From positions 62,001 through 126,000 of the forward strand of contig WNNJ02000687.1 in the NCBI GenBank assembly GCA_012934845.2: a stretch of DNA of 64,000 bases. The letters are read 5' to 3'. The notes beneath the pieces are model-generated. The model did no database searches. It was not told the DNA's origin and was given only the letters and a program-made list of their open reading frames with translations. Shown piece by piece: positions 31,441 to 41,991 of the stretch (position 1 is the first letter of the stretch; each line of letters starts with the position of its first letter). The DNA is from Pomphorhynchus laevis (Eukaryota > Acanthocephala > Palaeacanthocephala > Echinorhynchida > Pomphorhynchidae). Made by a program: the position numbers and the translations under genes.

Positions 31441-32320
31441 AGAATGCAGAGATCATCGGGAGAGAGATAGTTAAGAGGAAGTGAAAAGAGTGAAGAATTG
31501 AGTAAGGCTGTGCAGAGAATAGGGATATCGAGAAGTTTCCAGGGTCGACTTGGTGTGGATATTGGTGGAGGCGGAGACGGAGGATGGGGACGAGTAAGAG
31601 TAAGAGTGACAAGGAAATGATCGGACAAACCGGGATCAGTAATTGACAAGGAAGTATAGTCATTGAAGCAGATAGGGACAGCAATGATGTCGAGAGCACC
31701 GCCGAGAATATGAGTTGGGCTTGTTGAAAGTAATTTATAGTTAAAATCAGAAAAAATATTAGTTAAAGTGATAGAGTCAGTGTCAGCCGGGCGATCAAGA
31801 CGAATGTTAAAGTCACCGAGAACAAAAGAAGGAGTATAAGACAAGGAACAGTGAGACATAAGATCTGCAAGGTCGTTAAAGAAGATACGTGAGGGGGCAA
31901 CTGAACCTGGACGGTATACAATCACAAGTTCCAGAGGGAAAGGAGTTGATAATCTGCATATGAGTAATTCGAACGAGGTGTAACGGATGTTAACGTTAAT
32001 TTTACGTAATGACATTGGGTACGAGCAATGGCAACTATACCGCCATGGTTAAAATCAGTAGATGTATGAGAGGCAATTGGACGAGCTAATTCAACTAAAG
32101 AACAACCAGGGCGACATAGACGACGAATAGCAAGATCGTCGGAGTCACAATGCCAGGATTCGCTAATGCAGAGAATATCGATAGATAATTGATCGAAGAT
32201 ATCAAGGAGCATATAAGCTTTATGAAGAATGGAGCGAGTGTTGAATAGACTAAGACGAAAAGTATGCTTAGGAGCGAGATCGACTAGCGAAGAAGACAAG
32301 GGGGAGAGATGGGACGCCAT
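31410..32320 (-). pseudogene. APE endonuclease of the nested family A LINE
   Basis: Two overlapping minus frames (32320-31922 and 32015-31410) make one endonuclease with a frameshift near 31980. Motifs: LSLFNTRSILHKAY (Asn motif), DILCISESWHCDSDDL (catalytic Glu), HGGIVAIA, VIVYRPGS, FVLGDFNIRLDR (GDFN) and ITDPGLSDHFLV (SDH). All the catalytic motifs of an APE-type LINE endonuclease are present. A second frame change near 31413 joins it to RT. Confidence 0.82.
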
Positions 32321-32398
32321 CGAATTTTTGGCCTTGTGTGTACAACGTGAAAATTTTCATTGATTTGACGTATAGATAAGGATGACTCGCCGTTTGTT

Positions 32399-33578
32399 TC
32401 ACGTCGGTTTTTCAATGCGAGCTAAATTGAGCTGGGCAATATCAGAAGGGGAGCGGTCAGGAAAGGTACGACTAGTAGACGAAGTGGTAAGAAGTTTTAA
32501 ACGTTGGGAAAGTACCAAGGATGCATGTGAACTATGTCGGAAAACAATTTTTAGGAGTGGAGGACTGAGATGATTGGATTTGGTGGATTTATTTAAACGG
32601 ATCAAAGATACAGGAGCGATATTATTGAAGAGGGTGGATTATTATCAGGAAGAATGGTTGCTAGGTTAGACCTGAAAGCAGATACATCATCATCGAGGCG
32701 ACATTGAGGAGAGCAGATTCGGAAACCTTTAAATTAGATATGATAACGCATCGTTCGCGCGAAGGAAGACGATTACGTAGTGGTGGACGGAAAGACCTGG
32801 TAGCAGTAGAGGCAGAAGAGCAGATAAACGTGGGAATGACAGGGGTGCTAAGTGAAGATTTAAGATTGTTTGGAGCATGTGCGACAGGAGTGGAGTGTTG
32901 AATTGGTTGATCGGAGATGTTACTGGAGATGATTTTGACGGAAGGATGTAAATTATTAATAGGTGATACGGTTGGAGCATGTGTGACAGAAATGGATTTT
33001 CGAATGGGTTGAACGGAGATGTTACAGGAGATAATTTTGACAGAAGGATGTAAATTATTGAGAAGTGATACGTTAGAGGTAGAGTAAGGAGTACGTGAAG
33101 AGAAGAATGAAGTGTGAGATGAATTTAGATGTGGGGATGAATAGGAAAAATGAGGTACGAGATGAAGGCCTTTACTGTTTGCATTGTTATGAAGATGAAG
33201 ATTATGGGAAGTTTTATCCGTAATTAAAGGAGGAGTGTGTGTGAGAAGTTTCAAGAACGGGTTTCATAGATGACGAAGGAGTTAGTAAGCAAACGGATGA
33301 CGACGATAGATTGGAAGATATGTTGTCGTTTGTTGATGTTCCATGTATAACAGCGGTCTGAGTCGACTGAGAGATATCAAGTTTATTTCTTAAGCACAGA
33401 TCTGTTTTGTTAGCGTTCAGAACGTCTCCACCGTTTGAGTGGTCATTCTTCATTAGCTTACTTACGAGGGTAGCACAGCAGAAGCCGCAGAGGACATTCC
33501 GATTTAAAACGTTGTCCTCGTCAGTGAAATAAATGGCAACCTGAGTCCAAACATTGCAGTTATTGTTGTCGCATCCAA
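32399..33578 (-). pseudogene. Family A ORF1 with Cys-rich (PHD-like) finger
   Basis: From 33578 downward: FGCDNNNCNVWTQV, then NVLCGFCCATLVSKL, with C-x4-C and C-x2-CC spacing like the PHD-type finger in CR1-group ORF1. Next come a low-complexity Ser/Thr/Asn region with a repeated HAPT or NNLHPSVKIIS unit (33254-32661), and the end frame 32605-32399 (LVLSQRLKLLTTSS, SDIAQLNLARIEK). The first Met at 33624 lies in the inverted duplication and is not the genuine start. Several frame breaks are present. Confidence 0.65.
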
Positions 33579-34919
33579 AATAATATCGCTCCTGTATCTT
33601 TGATCCGTTTAAACAAATCCACAAAATCCAATCATCTCAGTCCTCCACTCCTAAAATTGCATGTCTTAAAGTTTATAACGACTTACTCATATCGCGCGAT
33701 CATAAATTATGTAGTTTAATAGTTTCTCTTGATCTATCGTCTGCTTTTGACATCGTCGATCACTCGATTCTTCTCCATCACCTTCGTCATGATTATGACT
33801 TCTCTTTACCCACTGTATCATGGTTTTCTTCATATCTATCAAACCGTACATTTCGCGTATATTCTAACTCTTCTCTCTACCATCCTTCGTCCATTCCGTC
33901 TGGTGTTCCACAAGGCTCCGTATTAGGCCCTATACTTTTCTCTCTTCTTCTTGGTGATTTGTCTTCGATTTCTCATAAATTTAAGTTTCATGTTATGCAA
34001 TATGCTGATTACATTCTCATCTATGCTCATGCACCTGTTTATCGTATTCACGATCTTAGTGTTTCCGCTTCGGACTGTCTTGTCTCAATTTCTAATCATC
34101 TTTATTCCCTTCGTCTTACTCTGAATCCTGATAAATCCAAAATTATGTGGATCCTACCTCGACGTCTCGGCTTCGAACCTCCCTCCGTATCATTTAATTC
34201 TACAATTCTTCCTATCGTTGATAATCTCGTTTTCCTAGGCTTCCATTTTGACAACCGACTTTCACTTAAACCTTTCGTTAGAGATAAAGTACGCTCATCT
34301 ACCTTGATACTCCGCAACCTCCGTCAAGTTCGTAGATTGATCGATTTCCCTTCTTGTATGACTCTCATATCATCTCTCCTTTTTTCTAGACTCGATTATT
34401 GTCTTAGTCTATTTTCCAACTCACCTAAATACACTCTTCTTCCCTTACAACGCATCGTCAACGCAGCTGTCCGAATTCTCCTCCGTCTTCGTCGTTTTGA
34501 TCATACATCCTACCATCTTGCTTCTCTCGATTTGCCTACAATTTATTATCGTGTTCAAATTCGTCTTCTTATCGTTGCTTTCCGCCTTGTAACTTTTCAT
34601 ACCCCTTCATTTCTCAACTTTCCTTTTCTTGATAATTCTCGTCCTGTTTACTGTTCCTTGCGTTCCTGTAATTCCCTTCTTTTACATGTCCCAAACTACT
34701 CTACCTTTTTTAGACTCCGCTTCTTCCTGGTTGCTGCTCCTCTATCGTGGAATCATCTGCCCATTCATATACGCCAGTCAACTTCCCTGCAGTGCTTTAA
34801 ACGACAAATCCGGTCCCATTTAAACAATCTATCTGCTTGACTTTTTCATTTTTGTTTGTGGACTTGTAAGCGTACAGATTGTACGCATTTGCCACATTAA
34901 ATAAATTTGTATTATTGTA

Positions 34920-36595
34920 TTATTATTGTAAAAAACAAATCAGTAAAAAATTTAAAATAATTTGTCGTTTAAAGTGCTCACGAGTTGGCTTATTTACAAT
35001 ATCATCGCTTAAACGATTCCATGAATTTATTATTCGTTGTCCAAATTGAATCGTCCTAGAATGTACTATTCGTTGGCGACTAAGATAAAACGAGTGACCT
35101 CGCAAAGCTCGAGTTGATCGAATGTTGAAGAGCCCACGCAACACATGGTGTTCATTGTGAAATACTTCCCATACAAGACACAGATCCCGGAGTCAAGAAT
35201 ATCACATAATGACTGCATATTTAAAGACCGAAGACGGTCCTCGTAAGAAAGTTCTCTAAAAGAATGTACTAATTTTGTTGCCCTACGTAGGCACCTTCTC
35301 AAGTCGAGTAATCTCACCTCTGGTTCGAGGGTATGAACATTGAGAAGCATATAACAAATGACTTAGTACAAAAGCGTTTGCAAGAACTCTAAAAGAACGT
35401 GGACTTACATAGCTGAATGATCGGCGAAGGAAACCAACCATACGCATGGCCTTCGGACAAATGTACTCAGTATTTTAGCAAGTGGAGAAATCATCCGTTA
35501 TCAATACGCCAAGATCTTTATAGCTCGAAACCAATTTAATCACTCGATCCCCGAGATGATATATCGGCACTGGAACAATATTACGTGATCGAATGTGCAT
35601 GCAAGTGCACTTTGAGGCATTAATAGACAGACCATTAGAACGTACCCACTTAAGAACCGTGTCAATATCTGATTGAAGAATGTTACGATCATAATCCGAC
35701 TTGATGGCTCTCCAAATTTTTAAATCGTCTGCAAATAATAATGAATGCGAACTTATTACACTGGGGAGATCGTTGATGAAAATACAAAACAGCAAAGGAC
35801 CCAATACAGACCCTTGCGGGACACCGGCATTAACTGGGTAATGCTCGGAAAGGGTACTGTGAATGGCGACCTGGTATGTGCGACCAGAAAGAAAGTTGCA
35901 TATCCAACGAATGATAATTGGATTGATTTTTAATGCACTCATCTTCAAATCAACTTATCATGGGGTACATGATCAAATGCTTTGGAGAAGTCAAAAAATA
36001 TGACATCGACAGCATACCCCTCATCCACTATGGAACCCCAACTTTCCTGTGCCAATAAAAGGTTGGTTACTGTGGAACAATTTTTCCGGAATCCGTGCTG
36101 ATTAGTAGAAAGTAACCTGTATGATTCTAGGTAGTTACTGATTATCCGATAAAGTAATCTCTCTAATACACGACACGATACAGAGGTTTAGAGCTAGAAG
36201 ATCGAACATTACTTTTAAAATTTGCATAATATTTAAATAATATGTTAGGATTGTTGGCTGACTTTCCTATCAGTACTTGTTCAAATTGCCGCTTTTTAAG
36301 TCTCTTGAGATATGTGAAATGATTCCGACACTTTTTAAATGACCTATAATCAGTTTCTCCATTCCTATACCTTACGAATTTTTGCTTCTTGGATCTCAAT
36401 GCCTCTGGAAGCTCCTTATCAAACCAAGGATTTGTGCGTGCACGGGCAGTTGCTACCTTACGAGGTGAGAAACGTAGAAGGAGCGATATCATTAGAGTTT
36501 CAAATTGTTGCCAAGATGATTCAACTCCAAAAATCAATGGATCATACCAATTTGTACCGAGAAGGGATTGACGTACTAAACTGCAATTGGTAATT
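34920..36595 (-). mobile_element. CR1-like LINE (family D) with an internal deletion
   Basis: Minus strand. 36537-36175 holds the RT N-terminal region (PWFDKELPEALRSKK, YRSFKKCRNHF). At about 36175 it jumps into the RT palm with RVLERLLYRIISNYLES, so the segment between is deleted. Then come FFDFSKAFDHVPH, 35948-35475 (GVPQGSVLGPLLF, LLFADDLKIW, LSINASKC), and C-terminal pieces 35350-35066 and 35144-34923 (RGHSFYLSRQRIVHS, SWNRLSDDIV). LFADDLK is the catalytic motif. The 5' half including the endonuclease is missing. Confidence 0.8.
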
Positions 36596-36827
36596 TAATT
36601 TGTAATTGGTAATTTATTGAGTACCAAACTGTAATTTAAATTTTAATTTAATTAATAATTATAATTTAACATCACTGCATTTTGAAGTGCTTTAATAGAA
36701 ATAGAATAAAAATTGTAAGTGAAAAACATGTAACTGAAAAACACTTTCAAACTGTTTTTTAAACACTAAAATGTTTAAAATGTCGTATATTTTAGTCAAG
36801 ATAATATATCGAAAATTGAGCACTAAA
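36596..36827. other. AT-rich spacer between LINEs
   Basis: Short reiterated TGTAATTGGTAATTTA words at about 36585-36630, then A/T-rich sequence. No gene. Confidence 0.5.
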
Positions 36828-39800
36828 ACAGATTTATTTTAACATGGCAAATGCGTGCCAGCGCCCGCTTACATGACCACAACAAAACAAAAATGTAAAT
36901 CATATGTCGAGAAGGTGTGAACGGAGGAGGTGTTTGAATGTGATAAAGGAGGGAGCGCAGTGGACGTTGAGAGTGCTGATTCCAGGCGAGTGGGGCTGCG
37001 ACGAGGAAGAATCGGAGACCGTAGTTGTTGGAGTAGTTGGGAACGTTAAGTAAGAGGGTATAACGGGAATGCAGTGATAGAGAGGTTGGGCGAGTGTCGT
37101 ATAAGAAAGCATTGTTGATGGAGAGCCGACAGCGATGAGACCAAAAGTTACGAGAAGAAGGCGAAGTTTGATGCGGATGTGGATGGTGGGCGAGGAGAAT
37201 TGAGCAAGATATGTGCATGTGTGGTCGAAGCGACGGAGACGAAAGAGCACTCGAACGGCGGAGTTGATTATTAGTTGTAAGGGTAGGATAATAGATTTTG
37301 GAGAATTGGCATAAAGGCTAAGGCAGTAATCGATTTTAGGTAAAAGAAGCGATGAAAGAAGAGACATACAAGAACGAAAGTCGATAAGGGAGCGGATACG
37401 GCGGATGCCACGTAGAATTAAGTTAGACGAGCGGACCTTGTCACGGACGAAGGGTTTAAGGGAAAGGTGATCATCGAATTGAAAGCCTAAGAAAGTAAGA
37501 TTGTGTACTATGTGGATGATCGATGATGCAAAAGATACAGTGGGAGGAGATATGTTTGGTTTACGGGGAAGGATCCACAATATTTTAGACTTGTCGGTGT
37601 TTAGAACGAGATGGATATTGGAAAGACGTTCGTAGATAGAAAAAAGACAATTGAGGCAGAAATGCCGATATCGTGTATGCGATGTGCGGGTGCATGATCA
37701 TAGATGAGGATGTCATTGGCGTATTGCATGACGTTATAGGAGCAAGGTTTGATAAACGTAGAGAGATCACCAAGCAGAAGAGAGAAAAGCATGGGACCAA
37801 TGACTGAACCTTGTGGGACCCCTCGAATATAAATATGGGTGGGGAGGATGATGAATTAGAACAGACGCGAAAGGAACGGTCGGATAGATATGAGGCAAAC
37901 CATGCTACGGAGGAAGAAGAAAAGCCGTAATCATAACGAAAGCGAGAAAGGAGGGCGGATTCATAGGCAATGTTGAATGCGGAGGAGAGGTCGAAGGAGA
38001 TGAGAACACTATATAGAGCCATGTCTCGAGAAATGAGTAAGTCGTTGTCAACTTTCATACAGGCGATTTTTGTGGAGTGATTAGAGCGGAAAGTGGATTT
38101 GAAAGGAGAGTACAGATTGGATGAGGAGTGATAAGCATGGATCTGTATTAAGATGAGGAGTTCTAAGAGCTTAGAAAGAGTAGGTAGTAGTAATTAAATG
38201 GAGGCGATAGCTAGAAGCAAGGGAGGGGTCGAGCGATTGCGGATTTCCAGTGTGACGGAAGATACGACTGCGGATGGACGAGTTAAACAAGGATGTGAGA
38301 AAAGGGGATATCGATGAGCATATGGATTTAAGTATGTGGGTAGGCAGGGGATCGGCAGGTGAGGTTTTGCTGGGCAAGGACATGAGAACAGATGAGACTT
38401 CGGAAGGTGAGACAGGGAGAATCTGAAAGAGTTTCGGAAGGATGAGGCTAGGCGGGACAGAGTGGGATAGGATGGAGACCGGGTGTTAGAGAGCAACGTG
38501 GACACTGGTATGGAGAAATGACTAATAATCATAGGGATTGATGTTGCAAGGCGAAGAGGAGCGAGCAAGCATTGAGTTAAAAGTATGCCATAGAGTCTTA
38601 GAGTTAAATAAAGTGACGATTTTATGCTTCCAGAAGGAGTTGCATTTGGTACGTAGTAGGTTGAGATGAGACCGGCGATGAGCGAGATAGGAATCACGGA
38701 AATACTGAGTGGTCGAGCGGAAATCACGTCTGAGAGTGCGGTGATATACTCGAAAAGCACGATGGAGTCGAAAGGCATTGGATGCTAAACCATGGGGCAC
38801 GGTGCAAGCGACGTTGTGTGAGGCTTGAAAGGCAAGTGAAGATCGAGAATGGATGTGGGTCCAGAGTTGAAAAGGAAGGCGAGATCGTGAGGAGAGGAAT
38901 ATGTTATTGCCGGATAGGATAGAGACGATTTGAGTAAGTTAGAGCGGAGAAGGGAGAGGTTAGGATTTCTTCAAGGGCGACGTAGGATTGTATGTGTGTG
39001 AGGATGGGTGTGGTTGTGAGTGAGATCAAGGGTGACGAGAAAGTGAACCGATAGATTAGGATCAAAAATGAACAGTGAGGTGTATGCAGCAAAATGATCG
39101 GGGACAGCAGTGATGTCGATTGCCCCACCAAGGATATGTGTGGGATCAGTGGAGATGGGTTTGTAGTTATAGTTGGATAGAATGTTGATGAACTGGATGG
39201 ACATGGTGGAAGAGGGGCTGTTGAAGCGGATGTTGAATTGGCCAAGAACGATTGAAGGGATTGAGGACAAAAAACAGTGGGACAGAAGGTAAGCGAGTTC
39301 AGTAAAAAATAAGGAGGTAGGAGCTTATGCACCTAGGACGGTATACAATGGCGAGATCTAGAGTGATCGGGTTAGAAAAACGACAAGTGAGCAGCTTAAA
39401 AGAGCGAGGACTGAAAGAGGAAGTGAGTTCGCGAATAGACGCGTAGTGACGGCGAATGCGACAATGATGCCATGATTAGAGAATTTAGAACGGGATGAGC
39501 TGAGTGGGCGAGCGGATTCGACTAGTGAGCAACAGCAGAGAACAAACGGCGGATGGAGAGGTCGTCAGAATCGGAGTGCTAGGATTCGGTGAGGCAGAAG
39601 TGATCGATGGATTGTTTGGTGAATAGATTGAGGATGAAATCAGATTTTTTGAGAATAGATCTAGTTTTGAGGAGTTGAGGCGGAAACCGTGGTTGGTGGT
39701 GATAGGGGCTAGTGGAGAAGAGACATAGGGGAGATAAAGCGCCATTGAATTTTTGGGCGGGTGTGGATAACTTGAAAATTTTTGTCTGTGTTTCGGATTG

Positions 39801-39934
39801 AGAGAGATGTTTTGCCGTTTTCCTCGCAGCGTTTTTCGATGCGGGCAAATGAGAGTTGAGCGATTTTGGACGGTGTGCAATCGTGGAAAATTCGAGTGGC
39901 TGAAGATGACATAAGTTTAAATCGTTGGGAAAGC
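36828..39934 (-). mobile_element. Family A2 LINE, long copy with many frame breaks
   Basis: Related to family A but with a distinct 3' end (GATTTATTTTAACATGG... in plus orientation). RT pieces: 38800-38194 (RLHRAFRVYHRTLRRD), 38383-38171, 38058-37585 (SFDLSSAFNIAYES, and MQYANDILIY, where YADD reads YAND) and 37580-36900 (FDDHLSLKPFVRDKVRSS, LILRGIRRIR). Endonuclease pieces: 39992-39485 (LLKTRSILKKSDF, then TES) and 39332-38904 (VLGQFNIRF for LGDFN, and LSVHFLV for LSDH). The key catalytic residues changed in several places, so it is dead. ORF1 is cut at the foldback element. Confidence 0.85.
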
Positions 39935-40258
39935 ACATACAATCAATCCAGTTCCAGATCATACATTCCAGATCTATCCAGTTCCCGATCAATCCAGTTC
40001 CAGATTAATTCAGTTCCAGATCAATCCAGCACGTTCAGTCGTGTGTCGAGCACTGTACTTGTGGTTGAGCACAGTTAGTGTCAGTCGTAGCTTAATTCTT
40101 AAGTCCTCTCATCGACGTCGTTGTGTGTTATAACTATTAAATTTGCTGGATTGATCTGGAACTGGATTGATCTGGAACTGGATTGATCTGGAACTTTATT
40201 GATCTGGAACTTTATTGATTTGGAACTTTATTGATCTGGAACTGGATTGATTGTATGT
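39935..40258. repeat. Foldback element: long inverted repeats made of 16-bp tandem units
   Basis: The left arm 39935-40030 consists of ATCAATCCAGTTCCAG units. The right arm 40146-40258 consists of the complementary GGATTGATCTGGAACT units, some with TTTATTGATC variants. The two ends match perfectly as ACATACAATCAATCC and GGATTGATTGTATGT. A non-repetitive centre of about 115 bp (40031-40145) has no ORF. The layout resembles Foldback (FB)-type elements. It abuts the 5' end of the A2 LINE. No transposase is encoded. Confidence 0.85.
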
Positions 40259-40576
40259 ATATTATCATACATGTATTTTATATATGTATATATATTATAT
40301 TATATCATATATTTATATTATATTGAACACTAGTTTCTTTTCTTGGCGCATTTTCTTTTATAAAACTAAAGCTTGTTGACTCACGGATCACAGTGTAACA
40401 CATCATACTATTAAATTATAAAAATGTATCCTCTTATGGGTCCTATGAGAAAACAAGCAACGACATCAATTAAAATTCATGCCGAATAAAATTAGGATGA
40501 TCCGGAAAGCACGTTGTTAGTCTAAATAGGTTAGGCCCATGCTACCACGGTTTCAAATTCTCGGATATGCCTTTAT
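40259..40576. other. AT-rich spacer
   Basis: TATATA-type simple sequence up to about 40320, then unremarkable AT-rich DNA without ORF or repeat. Confidence 0.5.
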
Positions 40577-41012
40577 ATATCATAAGTAGCCGAAACGACC
40601 GATGATAGTTTATTCTACTAATGAGTGCTGCCGTCTACCATCAGCTCGTCTAGGAGTGATAAGGAAGTCTGCTCTGCTTGTCCGTTGTATATGATAAGCA
40701 GTCCAAACCACTGATTTTTTCCCTTTACTGATAAATGCTGACAGCTACCATCAGTTCGTCTAGGAGTGATAAAGAAGTATGTTCTGCACGTCTATTCTAT
40801 ATCATAAGCAGTCCAAACGACTGATATTAGTTCCCCCAACTGATGAATTCTGACAGCTACCATCAGTTCGTCTAGGAGTGATAAAAAAGTCTGCTTTGCG
40901 TGTCCGTTGTATATCATAAGCGGTCCAAACGACTAATATTAGTTCAACTAGTTGAGTGCTGCAGACTTCCATCAGCTCGTCTAGGAGTGATAACAAAGTC
41001 TGTTCTGCATGT
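40577..41012. repeat. ~112-bp tandem repeat, four units
   Basis: Units start at 40577, 40689, 40799 and 40911 with ATATCATAAGCAGTCC-like words. Each contains CTACCATCAG(C/T)TCGTCTAGGAGTGATAA. Units differ by a few percent. This is a minisatellite or short satellite array; an ORF through it is an accident. Confidence 0.92.
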
Positions 41013-41514
41013 AACCGAATTTCTGTTTTGGCATATTCGTGGTTATGAAATTTAAGTTAATATGCTCCCGTAGCATAGTGTGACCCGTTTTACTATTAAA
41101 TTATATATATACTTGTAATTTAAATAACATTTGGTTATTATCATGCCAACTAAAGAATATTTATATTTTACATGGAACTATTTACAAAATGACCATGTAA
41201 ATATTAGAATTTTATTGCTTTTGTATAGCTTTATAGTTTATTATTTAAATATGTTCGGCCTTTTATTTTCATGCAAGAATTTTAAGCTATTTTTAAATCG
41301 ATCTAGTTATTCGGATGCGACAGCTCTCATCAGTAGAGTAAACTACCATCAGTCTTTCGGCTGCCTTGGGATATATTTAAAAGGCATTTCCGAGAATTTG
41401 TATATTTTACTAACAAAATATTCGTTGGAATATTTTGTATAAAATATTTAGAAAAAAAAAACGAAATAATTCAAAAACCTAACTATTTCAAATTATCTTC
41501 TTAATTTTAGTCAT

Positions 41515-41890
41515 CGAGTTTTGCTATTTATTAAGCTAATCGATTTTGTCACTGACTAAGCTAATCGAGTTTGGCCTTAGACTCTGCGCGTCGATTTTGG
41601 CCATCATCTCCACTAATTGATTGTGTCTTCGACTAAGCGCTTCAACTTTGTCGTCGATTAAGCACATCGAACTTTGTCGTCTACTAAGCTAATCGAGTTT
41701 TATCGTCGAGACAGCTAATCGAGTCTTGCCATCGATGAAGCGTTTCGATTTTTGTCGTCGACTAAGCTCAATGATCTTTGTTGACGACTCAGTAAATCGT
41801 GTGTTGTCATCGACTAAACGCTCCGATTTTTTTGTCGACACCGCGCAGCGAATATTGCTATCGACTAAGCGCATCGATTTTTGCAATACT
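41515..41890. repeat. Imperfect minisatellite, 24-27-bp unit, upstream of the SR gene
   Basis: A core TCGACTAAGC(G)CATCGATTTTTG is repeated about a dozen times with substitutions (for example 41720-41770 and 41858-41886). It ends about 100 bp before the SR-factor ATG, so it may lie in the promoter or 5' leader. Confidence 0.8.
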
Positions 41891-41972
41891 AGCTCATAGA
41901 ATTTTCTCGTTCATTTGAAAATAAACGACTCTTTGAAAACACCTTGCGAAACGAAAATCAGCTCGAATATTG

Positions 41973-41985
41973 CTTTTGTTTTTAG
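41973..41985 (+). promoter_or_regulatory. Splice-acceptor-like site just upstream of the SR-factor ATG
   Basis: TTTTGTTTTTAG ends 6 nt before the ATG. It could be the 3' site of a 5' UTR intron or a trans-splice acceptor. No branch point or leader can be assigned from sequence alone. Confidence 0.45.
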
Positions 41986-41991
41986 ATTATA

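Larger units (their letters stand above)
29316..33653 (-). mobile_element. Nested family A LINE, near full length, with 5' inverted duplication
   Basis: Inserted on the minus strand in the older copy. AAATT at 29311-29315 is repeated at 33654-33658 as target-site duplication. Starting from the (ATT)n tail at 29316 it holds the 3' UTR, RT, APE endonuclease and ORF1. The last ~75 bp (33579-33653) are the reverse complement of its own ORF1 end (32547-32626). This is a terminal inverted duplication, as made by fold-back or twin-priming during reverse transcription. Length is 4.3 kb, the longest family A copy here. Confidence 0.88.
28798..34917 (+). mobile_element. Family A LINE (older copy) split by a nested family A LINE
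   Basis: The left part 28798-29315 ends ...CTACCGAAATT and the right part 33659-34917 starts GCATGTCTTAAAG. In the undisturbed copy at 14436 these are adjacent. The RT runs across both parts (28887-29310 and 33700-34840). Motif C in the right part reads QYADYILIY, so the second catalytic Asp is lost. The 3' stem-loop GCGTAC/GTACGC is at 34868-34884. The 5' end at CTACCCCTTG coincides with the truncation point of the copy at 47583. Confidence 0.88.

Noticed and set aside
32661-32901. Plus-strand open frames in 32382-32901
   Set aside because: Antisense to family A ORF1.
40577-41012. CRISPR-like array
   Set aside because: Unit of 112 bp is a whole-unit tandem repeat without unique spacers, in eukaryotic DNA.
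41131-41442. 103-aa hydrophobic plus-strand frame upstream of the SR gene
   Set aside because: Composition is that of A/T-rich noise. No motif, and a minisatellite follows.
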